Assembly: GCA_911728435.2 (NCBI GenBank)
Contig: OU452206.1
Location: 10,632,297 to 10,696,296 of the forward strand
Source: Apoderus coryli
Lineage: Eukaryota; Arthropoda; Insecta; Coleoptera; Attelabidae
DNA length: 64,000 bases
Reading direction: 5' to 3'
The notes below the pieces were generated by a model, which was not told the DNA's origin, ran no database searches, and worked only from the letters and a program-made list of their open reading frames with translations. Numbering within the stretch: the first letter of the stretch is position 1; every line of letters begins with the position of its first letter. This document shows positions 1 to 10,700 of the stretch, in pieces. Made by a program: the position numbers and the translations under genes.

Positions 1-1440
1 CGGTGGCCCTTTAAATCTACATTAAACGTAAAATATTAACAACACTTTTATTTAAATCGACTGTTTGTCAAAAATATTCACATACATTTTTTGGCACAGA
101 AAATATCTACGTGATTTTAGCTATCCAAATTAGTAAAACAGTTGGGGGTGTAGGTATCTTATTTTTAACAAAAAAACACCAAAAAATCTTCAAAACCAGA
201 CCAAATTAAAAATATATTATAAATATTTTTATAAATCTTAAAAATTATCTCGAATATCTCGAAAAGGTTCCACTTTGGACCAGGGTACTATATAGTCAAA
301 TTGGCGTCTTATAACTCCTTCTATCACGTCCTAAAATATTCAGGTCTACTTACAAGTAACCCTGTATAGAAATATTAAAACATATCAATTGACAACAATA
401 TCCTGACACTTTTGACATAAAAATACTAAGATTGGCGTTCCAAAGCAGCAGTATATAATAAAATTGTGTGATATAAATCGAATAATCCTTTGATTATTTT
501 CATTTCATCCACATCAGAGCTTTCAAATGTTTAGATCAAAATGTAATATTTGCCTTTACATATACCTATAACACTATATCAAAATGTTTACGAAGTAACT
601 TACGACCTGCACAGGAAATTATTACAAAATTCAAAGAGTTATGATAATGGATTTCAGTAAAAACATGTTGGTTTTTTTTCTTCATTCAAGTCAAAATTGT
701 AAAAATCTACTCCTATCTATACCTTTTGTATGGTAAAATTTCCGAATCACTGGACTACTATAGCATCATAAAAAGAAAAATAAAATAAAAGAAAATGTAT
801 TTATCATTTGTAGGTATACCTACCTACTCCCTACATACGTATAGGTACTTCACCTAAGTATGCATATTGAAGATGTGTTTTAAAGTAATAAATTTAATAA
901 ATAATTTAAATATAACACTTAAATGTTTATTAGTTCACTTTTTAGTCGTCACAATATTGTTAAAAACAAAATAAAATCCGCGAATAAACAAACACTGAAT
1001 GTACTTTGAAAAATACTCTTGTGAGATTAGTTAGTTCTGTTACTTGGATGCAGTTGAAAATTGTTAATACAACTGTTTGGTGTATAAGGTATAATATAGT
1101 TTATTAAACGCTATACTTACTTAAAATTATGATTATTTCGCCCGTAGGGGACACATACAATGGCAACTCCATATATCCAAAACGATCCTAATTTATCTAT
1201 TAAAGTCAATTAGTATAAAAGGACTTCGCATACGTATGTACGTAGGTGAATATTTTTTCGCTGAATAATGTGACCGTGTCATGTAATCATATCAATATGT
1301 ATTATAATAGGTAGTGTTACAATTAATATAAAATATTTAATTGATAAATACAAGGTTTGATCAATAATTAGCCAATATAGCTCTTTCTTTAAAAAAAATA
1401 TGCTATTAAGATGTTCTTCATATTCAAAATTTCGAATAAT
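1..1440. other. AT-rich non-coding DNA, no gene seen
   Basis: I see no open reading frame with recognisable content and no clear repeat boundary here. The sequence is AT-rich and scattered with short TACCTA-type motifs. An upstream non-coding exon of the cystine-knot gene could lie here, but nothing marks one. Confidence 0.5.
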
Positions 1441-1448
1441 TTGTATAT

Positions 1449-1690
1449 AGGTGTTTCAAAAAGACGCAGCAATAATTAAGGGTATAATTTCTCAGGTAAT
1501 CTTTTGAAAAAAAGTTCCCAAACACTTACGTCCTGTTTTTTTTTATATCTTAACTAGATCAAAAATATTAAATCTAGTGGTGTTAGGGGGGCAACTTAAT
1601 AATAATTATGGACAAAAAAAATGTACACCACTGACTGTCTTGAGATAAAGCAACTAAAACTACAACTTTTTTATCTCTTGTATTTTTTTC
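1449..1690. repeat. Partial copy of a DDE-transposon arm
   Basis: The stretch beginning GTGTTTCAAAAAGACGC closely follows the left arm of the element at 10,641-11,325. Shared landmarks appear in the same order: the GTGTTTC terminus, the AAGGG block, and later the block around TTGAGATAAAGCAAC near 1,640. The matching right arm is not found nearby, so this is a truncated copy of the same non-autonomous DNA transposon. Confidence 0.6.
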
Positions 1691-1749
1691 ATTAAATTAA
1701 ATTCATTCTTTCTTTTGTTATGTTCTTGAACCATTTTTCCTTTTAATGT

Positions 1750-2035
1750 TTTTATATTTTTTCTTTGGGCTTTAGGTTCTTGAAAACAAATCTTATTTTT
1801 ATTTTAGTTTTTAGCGAAAAATTACATTTTGCTTGTCTAACTTTATTACAACGTTTCGGCGATGGTTTATCGCCTTTTTCAAGTCATTATATTAGGTTTT
1901 TTTTTTATAGATTATACAATGTAATTTTGATAACAAACTGTAAAAAATAAATTAAATTAAATTAAATTAAAAATTAAAAAAATAAAATTTGTTTTCAAGA
2001 ATCTAAAACTCAAAGAAAAAAATATAAAATTAAAT
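1750..2035. repeat. Small foldback element with a hammerhead-like core
   Basis: About 50 bp at 1,752-1,803 (around TTCTTGAAAACAAAT) is mirrored at about 1,979-2,030 (around TTTGTTTTCAAGAATC). Between the arms, at 1,841-1,885 on the minus strand, lies a GGCGAT/ATCGCC hairpin followed by GAAACG. This resembles the stem II and GAAA part of the hammerhead-like family described elsewhere in the window. The expected CTGANGA is degraded to a TTGAAAA-type sequence. Confidence 0.5.
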
Positions 2036-2112
2036 TCAATTTATTAAAACAATCTGCTCTACAAAATCAACATAAATATACTGGTTGATACCAATGTAGT
2101 AGTAGCAGTAGC

Positions 2113-2152
2113 AGTACATGTTTCGAGAATACATTATCATCATCAGTGACAT
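2113..2152 (-). ncRNA. Hammerhead-ribozyme-like motif (left arm copy)
   Basis: Read on the minus strand: CTGATGA at 2,146-2,140, then a hairpin GATAAT/ATTCTC with one mismatch, then GAAAC at 2,124-2,120 and ATGT. The order and spacing match the hammerhead core (CUGANGA, stem II, GAAA, short stem III). The mirror copy at 3,218-3,262 has a fully paired stem II, so this arm looks decayed. Confidence 0.4.
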
Positions 2153-3217
2153 CAAATAATCATCCGTTACAAGATTTTATAACAAATACATAACTATGTT
2201 CATTCTGTGGTAAATGTTTCAATTTTATACAAATTATACAATAAACATTAACGAAAACTAGTGAGCCATATATGACTTGTTTTCTTTTTATTAATCATAC
2301 TAAGAATAGAAAATTTTAGATTAGAACAGACCGATCAAACTCGTGTTCAAAAAATAATTCCATTCATATTCATTCATTTAAGTTTTCGTTAATGTTTCGT
2401 GTATAATTTATAGTATATAAGGTAAGTGAACCAAATAAGGCCCACCTTAAATGTTTTCGATCATCTTTTCGAAAATTATTGAAATAACACCATGAATTTT
2501 ATAGGACTTTTATTATCGTGTACTTTGATATAAAAGAAGTTAATTTAAATATAGGAACTAAAATAACCTTTAAAAAATACAGAAAACCAACTTTGTGTTT
2601 CTGGGCCTTTTTAGGAAGCCATGGTCCCAATACAGCCCATTAGTTTTTACCTGAAATATAAGTACAATGAATCATGGGTAACTGACAAAACAAAAAGGAA
2701 CCGTTTAAGTTAAGCTTAATAATTAAATTAAGTTTTAAACTTTCTAACAAAGAACAACACCCAAAAAGATAACAAAACAAACAATATCAAAGAAAAAAAA
2801 CAAAATTATGATTTGGCTTAACCATTGTTATAAAACACTAAAGACAGTCACCCGGATAATCAAAATATTCGTCTTCTTCAGTGAGTCCGACACAATAGGA
2901 AAATCTTACATTTTTCAAAATTATTTAAAAATTAAGAAAATAAATGACAAAAAAAGTATAGAGGTACTTACTGTAAGAGGCTCAAAACTTACTTGTATTT
3001 TGACGGCCTGCACACAAAGAAATGCTCAAAGAGTATAACAGATGCTAGTAGGGGTTGACTTAAGGAGCGTTTTAGGGAAGGATACTTACATTCAAATGGC
3101 GGGTATTTTTGATATTTCGGGACGTATTAGGAGCTGGGCCTTTTTTGGTTCCCCTTACCTTATTTCCACGGAATGAACGTATGTATTTTTTATAAAATCT
3201 TGTAACCGATGATTATT

Positions 3218-3262
3218 TGATATCACTGATGATGAGAATGTATTCTCGAAACATGTATGACT
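3218..3262 (+). ncRNA. Hammerhead-ribozyme-like motif (right arm copy)
   Basis: CTGATGA at 3,226-3,232 is followed by one T, then GAGAAT-GT-ATTCTC (six paired bases), GAAAC at 3,248-3,252 and ATGTA. A GTA trinucleotide sits where a hammerhead would cleave. Stem I pairing is weak (TCA with TGA). Compared with the standard core there is one extra T between CTGATGA and stem II, so activity is uncertain. Confidence 0.45.
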
Positions 3263-3289
3263 GACTATATTGATATCAAGCAATATATT

Positions 3290-4680
3290 ATAGCGTACAC
3301 TAAGGACTGCAGGTGGCCCCATAGGAAAATTCAGTGGGATTAAATCCGGGGATAGTGCAGGCCATGCGTGAGGTCCACCTCGCTCAATCCAGCGACTTCT
3401 GTATGTTTCTGTTAAAAACTCCGGAGCAACACGACTAAAATTTCAACAATTTTGTGCCATACGCCATACGTGGAGGAAAATCAGCAGGAATGAGTGCTTG
3501 AACGCGTTGGACGTGGTATGGATATAACAAATTGTCCTTAAGAACGCAGCGAATCGTACTATTACTTACTTACGTTCAAAACCTCAGCAACTTTTCGAGT
3601 AGAAGTACCTGAATTTTCTTCAACCATGTTCAGCACATCCTCTTCCAGCTTTACCATTCTTGCTGTCTTTGGACTTCCTGTTCCTCCACTTCGTTTTAGT
3701 GTGGCTGTTTCATGCACGCGTCGATGAATGCTTTCGAAAAATGGAGCTGAGGAAATCGTTCAGTCGTTCGCCTACCTTCTAATTAGGGATGACAAAATAA
3801 ATAAATATATCGATATATTGAATCAAATGATATATCGAAACTATATATCGATATACACGATATATCGAATGAAAAATATCGATATTGTATATATATCGAT
3901 ATATTTGCTATATTTTTATTTTAGAGTGGATTGTAGTTGTAAATAAAGCTGAAATTTTAAAGATTCAAATAATGAAATAAAATAGTATTCATTAAAATTT
4001 ATTTGCCTGAAAATACATATGCAAACGTAAGAATATTTGTTAGAAATAATTACATTAGGTTAGGTCAATTAATTAAAAATTTTCTGGAACACAACTTAGA
4101 AATAATAATTTTGATAATCTATTTCCTGTTAGACGATTTCGATTTTTTGTTGTGTGCGTCGACTGCTACGGCAACACAACAAGGACTTTTAAGTTTTAAA
4201 CCTGTGTATGTAAGCAGCTTTCTTTCGCTACTGATTTCAGGATCCAAACGCGTTTGGATTCACATGTTCTTTCGCTAAAAACGCGTTTTCTGATTCATCC
4301 CCACTTTAGCGCCTATCGCGATCCGGATAGGTAATCCCCTTGCCTCTTTTAGGTAAACTTATCGAGCCTTCAGAAGTCCAACAAATCCTGATTAATAAAT
4401 CCGGATCAATAAAACTAGCGAAAGAAAGCAGCTGTAGCAGATACATTTATTTTGATAATGTACCGATATATCGTGTTGTATATATCGATATTTGTTTCGA
4501 TATATCGAAAGAAATATATCGATTAAAATATATCGATATATTCAAAAAATATATCGATATTTTTAATATATCGATATATCGTAGTCATCCCTACTTCTAA
4601 TGCATTGCCATCAGCGAGTCCATAAATGAAGTGCATGCGTCGTTCATTTGTATAAAGATTCATGTTGAGGGACTTCAACA
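3290..4680 (-). pseudogene. IS630/Tc1-mariner-like transposase relic, split by a hAT-like insertion
   Basis: On the minus strand, 4,676-4,602 reads as a transposase N-terminus (MNLYTNERRMHFIYGLADGN). After the inserted element at 3,784-4,593 the coding continues from 3,783 down to 3,300. It passes an Arg- and Pro-rich linker (GSPKTARM), a helix-turn-helix-like stretch (EEDVLNMVEEN, STRKVAEVLNVS) and YPYHVQRVQ. It ends near the third catalytic motif, WIERGGPHAWPALSPDL. Frameshifts, stops and loss of the central catalytic part show a dead, internally deleted copy. The elements at 10,641 and 58,117 carry pieces of the same kind of transposase. Confidence 0.75.
3784..4593. mobile_element. Non-autonomous hAT-like element with ATATCGATAT arrays
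   Basis: The termini are inverted: TAGGGATGAC at the left and GTCATCCCTA at the right. They are flanked by a perfect 8-bp duplication, CTTCTAAT, at 3,776-3,783 and 4,594-4,601. An 8-bp duplication is the hallmark of hAT insertion. Both subterminal zones are built from repeated ATATCGATAT-type words. The central part (about 3,950-4,440) is unrelated AT-rich sequence with no recognisable transposase. It sits inside the older transposase relic and so inserted later. Confidence 0.8.
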
Positions 4681-4797
4681 AATTTGAAAGATTAAAAAAA
4701 AAACGTTACAAATTTTTAGTCGAATTTTTCACAAATATTCTTGGTGTATCTTGAAAAATGCTTTAAGTTTTTATCTCGTAAACGGGGAACATAATAT

Positions 4798-7700
4798 ATG
4801 AAAAAAATACAAGTTAGAGGTTTAGTTGCTAATAAACTTAATAATTAAAAACTTAATTTTAATGGAGCTATTAAAAAAAGATTTGAAGTAGCTAAAAAAT
4901 CATTTGAAATATGAGTTGTCTAGCGATTTTTTTTTAATTTCAGGTAATTATCACCGCAATTATCTTTTCCATATTAATTGTGAATTCAATTCAAATTACC
5001 TCATCTGACGGGCAAAAAGAATACTTACCTCAACAAATTTCACCTCAACTTGCGGAGATATTTGCCAATTCCCAGTATATGTTAAACAATAATGATGAAA
5101 ATAGAGATATTGATTTCGTGGATACGTTATATGAGGCCGACGATAATGGAATGTTGGACAATTTCCAACAGGAACCTGTAGATGTACCAATTTTCTTTCC
5201 GGAACAAGACGATGGAAATGCGGAGTTATCCAATGTTTTTTATAGAAATATTGACAACAAGAATCCTTTGTCTGGTAATCCTAATGGCGTCATTATGAAT
5301 GATAAAGAGAAGGTACAGAATACAGAAATTAATAATTTAATAAAATAAGAAAATCATTGAGTAAAATATGTAACAGGTTAACATAAGTTATACAGGGTGT
5401 CCCGAAATTCACTTAAAATAATTTAAGGTGACATTCTACAAAAAAAAATAAGGTTTTTTTTTCATATGAACATATAGCGAAAAATGCTTCGTTTTTCAGA
5501 TACGGGGGTGTTATTTGTAAATTCCTGACGATGGGTTTTTAGTAATATGTTCGAAACGCGTCTCGATATCAAAATGAAATTTGGCACACTTACGTATCTT
5601 AAGGATCTTAGGATTATTAAAAAATAGAACAAATTTTGTCCCAACTTTTTTTTGTGTGCTTTTTTTACTTTTTTTTTTTAAAAGAATAATAAATTTGACA
5701 CTTTTGTACATAAAAAATATTCACTTGTTTCATAACGCTAGAAGAAGCCGTTTTCAAGATAATTTCTATGCAACGTTTCCAATATTATTATACAGGTACG
5801 ATAATATAAGGAACAGGGTGGAAATGCACACATCGTCAGGAATTTACAAATAACCCCGTATCTGAAGAACGAAGCATTTTTCGATATATGTTCATATGAA
5901 AAAAAATCTTACTTTTGCCTGTAGAATGTCCCCTTAACACGTTCGCTGCTCATGACTCATAATAAGTCATGCGCTATATTTGTCATGTCGCGTGACTTAT
6001 AAATAAGTCATCTGTCTAACAAGTTTTCAAGCGATACCGAAAAGTTAGCACTGCAGCATTCGAGTTTATTTTTCGTGAGCGTGGTCCTAAGGGTTTGAAG
6101 AATAAAAAAACAATACTGGGGCGAGTTAATGATGTAGGGGTAAAGAAGTGTGGCCATTTGATGCTGCAACCTTGAATTACCTATCGGTTAGACGTGTTTG
6201 CGATCCTTCAGTTGTTATTGTAGCTCTGCAGTATTAGGGTGGATTTTACATTTTACGTGATGGTTGTTATACGTTTTGAAAAAAAAAACGATAGTGATGG
6301 CGGAAGATGACGCGGGGCCTTCTAAAGCACAAAGGATCCGAACTACTTCGAGCTAGAACAAATGTTGTATGAATCGCAGGATGATTTTTTACGACTTCCA
6401 GCTAAATATAATCGATCAATTAGCCCCTGCCGAAGCTGCACAACGAATGACGTCGAGGGAAACTACACACAAATCAAAGAAAAATCCCCCTCATACCATT
6501 GCTCGGCATGCGTGGGTACACCATACCTTTGCATTGGAGTTTGCTTTGAAAGTTTCTATAAGAGCAAATTAATTATAATTATTTTCATGATATTTTTATA
6601 AAAAATAGAGATCTTCTCGTTTTTTTACTTCCAAATTCAGAAATAGCTTTTATAACTGGCTTGAAACAGCTTTCTGCAAAAATTAAGGCAGAAAGTGCCA
6701 TGACCTATAAATAAGTTATCAGCATTATGCTACTATTATAGTGCTCAGTGCGCGTGACTTATTTAGACGTCAAGGCCCTTTTGGCCCTAAATTTTGCAGA
6801 AACTTATTTTAGATCAGTTTCTCAAAGAAATACCTTAGATTTATGTAAAAAAGTTTGTTAGCACTAGACGCCGGCGTTCTAAATCTGAGTCGCAGCGAAC
6901 GTGTTAAATTATTTTAAGTTAATTTCGGGACACCCTGTATATCGCTTATCTTCTTGGTTCATTTAGGAACTTTATTTGTTCATAAAACTGATTCAATTTG
7001 ATATGTGGAAAACGCTATGTATTACAGACTAAAAATTTCACTCCAAACTCTAAATAAGTATCAATTCTATCGGTATTTTTTCTTAGTTGAGCTTTTTATG
7101 TGTCCTCTTCAATGATTGGATATCGCATAAAAAGCTTGGAGTATAATTTTGATAGGTACGATTTTTTCATGACGAGTAATCTTTGCGACGTCATATTTCC
7201 CAAACGGTTCTACTTCAACAAGAAATTACTCCTAAAAGCTTGTCGCATTTGTTTTGCAACCACCTGTACCCTGAACTGCAAAATTATTATTGATTAAATT
7301 ATTTGATATAATTCGTTTATAATATTTAGCGTAGGTTTTCCAAGTTTCTATTCATAGCATAATTCATAATTTTTAGATTAAAATTTAATACCGTTAAATT
7401 ACTTAACTGGTTTAATTACAGAGGAGTTCAACTGCATGTCGAGTAAAGAAAGTGACAAAATATCACAGCCAAGAGGGTTATGAATTTCTACCATCGAGAT
7501 ATACAGCTTATGAATGCATACCTGATACAACTAGTGCAGTGCATAATAGTTTTTTTAACATCCATTCTCATGTAAGTTGGCAAAATCCGTATAAATAGCT
7601 TCTATATATGTTTATTGTGGCGGGAATCGATTAAGGCTTATTATTTGGGTATTAAACATTTATCATCAAAATAATCCTTTTGGATTAAGAATAAAACCCA

Positions 7701-10700
7701 CTACGTGAATGAAAAAATATAAATTTGTGAATAGCTTGTACGTTTACAAAAGTTGGATGAAACTTTAACTATAATAAAACGTCTCATTCACTCTAATCAT
7801 CAACCAAAACGAGTTCAAGTCCGTGTAGATCTACTCCGACGCCAAACAAGTGTAAAATATGCCTTGTGTTTTTACATGCAGTTAAATATTCAGGTAAGGT
7901 CGTGGGTGAGGCTCCTTTGAAGGGAAACATTTTTAAAACAGTTCCCAAATCGTCATTTTTTCATAAACTTAAACAGATTTACTCGCTTAAACAACATACT
8001 ATAACTTACAATGCTCTACTGCCAGACTTTTTTTGAAATTAACACCATCCTACACCTCGTAATATAAATAAAAATGTAAATTAAAAAACTTATCGTTATG
8101 GGGTTCTAACGTTTCAGCAACCAATATGATCTCGTCGTCAGAGGCTAAAAACCAATCTTAACTCAGTTTATAGCAAATTATTCCTGTTGTTGAGAAATAT
8201 AAACAATAGGAATAATGTAATTATAAAATAATTATTAGCTATAATATCCCTAGGACATTGATAATAAACGAGATAATTTCATGAAAATCGAAACCACGTT
8301 GCTTCAGAACAGGATAACAGGTTAAATACCCCCCCTGACTTATATGTATTTACCGACATTTTTCGGGATTTGGCAACGCCGAGCTTGAAAGCAAACGAAT
8401 ACATGTTATTTAAAAAAAAATCCCGGGGGAAACCCGGGCTCCCCCGTTTGATGGAAGTGTTACATGACCCCCATAGACCCCTCGTTAGTAGGGCGAGAAA
8501 TCGCAGCTTGCCTTTTAACGACATATTTATATTGAATGTGTTACAGCTAGTTACCCCCCCCCCCCCCCCCCCATGACTTGGACCTAAATCCGCCCTTGCA
8601 ATGTCAGAGGGATATTCGGTTAGATTTTTTTTTACCAATCTGGGCTACAATATCCCTAGGACATTGATAATAAACGAGATAATTTCATGACAATCGACTA
8701 GCCAAATTTGACATAAAATTATAAGGCATTTGTCAATGTCAGAGGGATATTGGCTTAGAATTGTTTTTGAAACAATCTGGGTGTCATAGTGATTGAAAAC
8801 TACCATCATTTTGAAAAAAAATAAACAAATTGTTTACATCAACAGTAGTAAGTACAATTACAAAATTTCAAACATTTTCATCGAGGAACACCTTATACAA
8901 GGTGTTTCTAATATAGGTGGTCAAAATTTGCGAGCGAATTGGAGACATCTAATCAAGAAAAAAACCTAAATTGCAATTTTTCAAAAAGTCCTTACTTACA
9001 AAGATACAGGGTTTTAAAGATGACTGCCTGAGGACGATTTTTTGGAATATTTTCGAAACGAGTAAAGATGAATTAATCAAATATTTATTCACCTAGTTAA
9101 ATGTCATAAACTGACATGAAATTGAATAAAAAAGGATGACCATAGACGAGTAAACGGGGGGACCCTTGCCTTAATTATATAACTTTTTTTTCTTGTGACT
9201 TTTATTCCATTTGTATCAAAAATGTAATAAAATAAAGTTTTATACATTAAAAAGGCATATTTGTTTTTTCTCAAAAAATTTAAAGGTTTTTTTTAGAACA
9301 AAACTGGCCCTTAGTACACAGCAGTTTATTTTGATATTGAAATACAGTTCGCTAACGAAAAGTTTTCCAAAATGCTGTGTACTAAGGACCAGTTTTGTCC
9401 TAAAATTTTCAAACTCGAATGTCTCGAAAACCTTTAAGTTTTTCGAGAAAAAACAAGTATGCCTTTTTTATGTATAAAACTTTATTTTATCACATTTTTG
9501 ACACAAATGAAATAAAAGTCACAAGAAAAAAAAGTTAGGTTATAATTAAGGCAAAGGTCCCCCCGTTTACCCGCCTTTGGTCATCCTTTTTTATTCAAAT
9601 TTCATGTCAGTTTACGACATTTAACCAGGTGAATAAATATGCTACATTTGATTAATTCATCTTTACTCGTTTCGAAAATATTTCAAAAAAACGCCCTCAG
9701 GCAGTCATCTTTAACACCCTGTATCTTTGTAAATAAGGACTTTTCGAAAAATTGCAATTTAGGTTATTTTCATGATTATACGTCCCGAATTCGCTTACAA
9801 ATTTTGACCACCTATTTTAGAAACACCTTGTATAATTAAGTTTTGCCCTTGCAAACACAAAAAATGATATTTATGAATGAATTTAACCTAAACCTCTATA
9901 GTTTTGCATTATCTGAAGCAGAATCCAGTGAACAAGGCGGCAATGATATTTGTATGTATGCAGATTTTCGTAAGCGAGAAACATTTTTACACGCATAACG
10001 AATAAAAGTGTTGCATCGTTGAGCCCTAAGCAAAGCTCACATCATCTAACATAATAGAGAAATTTCAATTGGCATTGTCCAGGCAATCCCATGCCATCAC
10101 AAGCTGAAGTCTCAATTGTATGAGCCAAACATGAAGAGCCACATTTCTGTTCGGTATGCGACATTTAACTCAGTAGACAGAGGTGGTTTGCTTGTGAACT
10201 GTATTATACTAATTCTAGTCCTTAATTCTTGCCTATACCTACTATCAGTGTAGATTTTAATTGTTTTCTCCTTAATATTCATCCATATATGGCAGTTTCA
10301 AGTTTTGATTAAACTAAATTTCTGCCAACTCTGAAGAAACTGTTGGGTTTATATTATGAAGCCGATTCTGGTTATATAAAAAATAATTATTGTACTTAGT
10401 TCTTAGTGTGTTATAACCATATAAGTACTGTTATTTCTTATGCCAACTGAAATCTATAACTTCCACAGATCCACAGATACTTCCTATAAACTCTAATTAT
10501 AACAACACGTTTCACATGCATTAACATTCGCATTAACAGGCCACACGACATAAATGTATTTTTTGAAGTAGGTAATCATGACGAAGAAGACCGGGATATA
10601 TTCATAAATCAAACACGTCTGCTCCACGAAATATTATATATACAGGGTGTTTCAAAAAGACGCGGCAATATTTAAGGGGGGTGATTTCTCAAAAGTCCAG

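Larger units (their letters stand above)
2090..3280. mobile_element. Nested foldback element carrying two mirrored hammerhead-like motifs
   Basis: The segment at about 2,100-2,215 is the imperfect reverse complement of about 3,160-3,270. Each arm carries a CTGATGA/hairpin/GAAACATGT motif pointing outwards: minus strand at 2,113-2,152 and plus strand at 3,218-3,262. Inside there is a second inverted pair around AACATTAACGAAAAC (about 2,240) and GTTTTCGTTAATG (about 2,382). A third pair lies around GTAAGTGAACCAAATAAGGCCC (about 2,421) and the mirrored sequence near 3,140-3,165. The short open frame at 2,808-3,038 has no recognisable domain and is probably fortuitous. Confidence 0.55.
5391..6943. 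mobile_element. Foldback DNA element interrupted by a piggyBac-like element
   Basis: The outer ends are inverted: TACAGGGTGTCCCGAAATT at 5,391 and its mirror ending CACCCTGTATA near 6,943. A second inverted pair inside the left part (about 5,465-5,560 against about 5,830-5,915) shares the blocks around TTCATATGAACATATAG and ATTCCTGACGATG. Restoring the sequence across the TTAA at 5,934-5,937 and 6,904-6,907 brings the two outer arms together. The piggyBac-like element is therefore the later arrival. No transposase of the outer element is visible. Confidence 0.7.

Noticed and set aside
2090..3280. CRISPR array or bacterial operon signals
   Set aside because: The window is intron-rich animal DNA. 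The repeats are inverted or dispersed, not regularly spaced direct repeats.
4980..5348. Open frame taken as a complete 122-residue protein starting at 4,980
   Set aside because: The start is GTG and the frame runs upstream to a TTTCAG acceptor at 4,943 with a signal-peptide-like sequence. The end is replaced by a phase-0 donor at 5,313. It is an internal exon.
8279..8638. A 119-residue minus-strand frame
   Set aside because: It spans the poly-C run as a Gly run and the border of a duplication, and has no recognisable domain or splice context.
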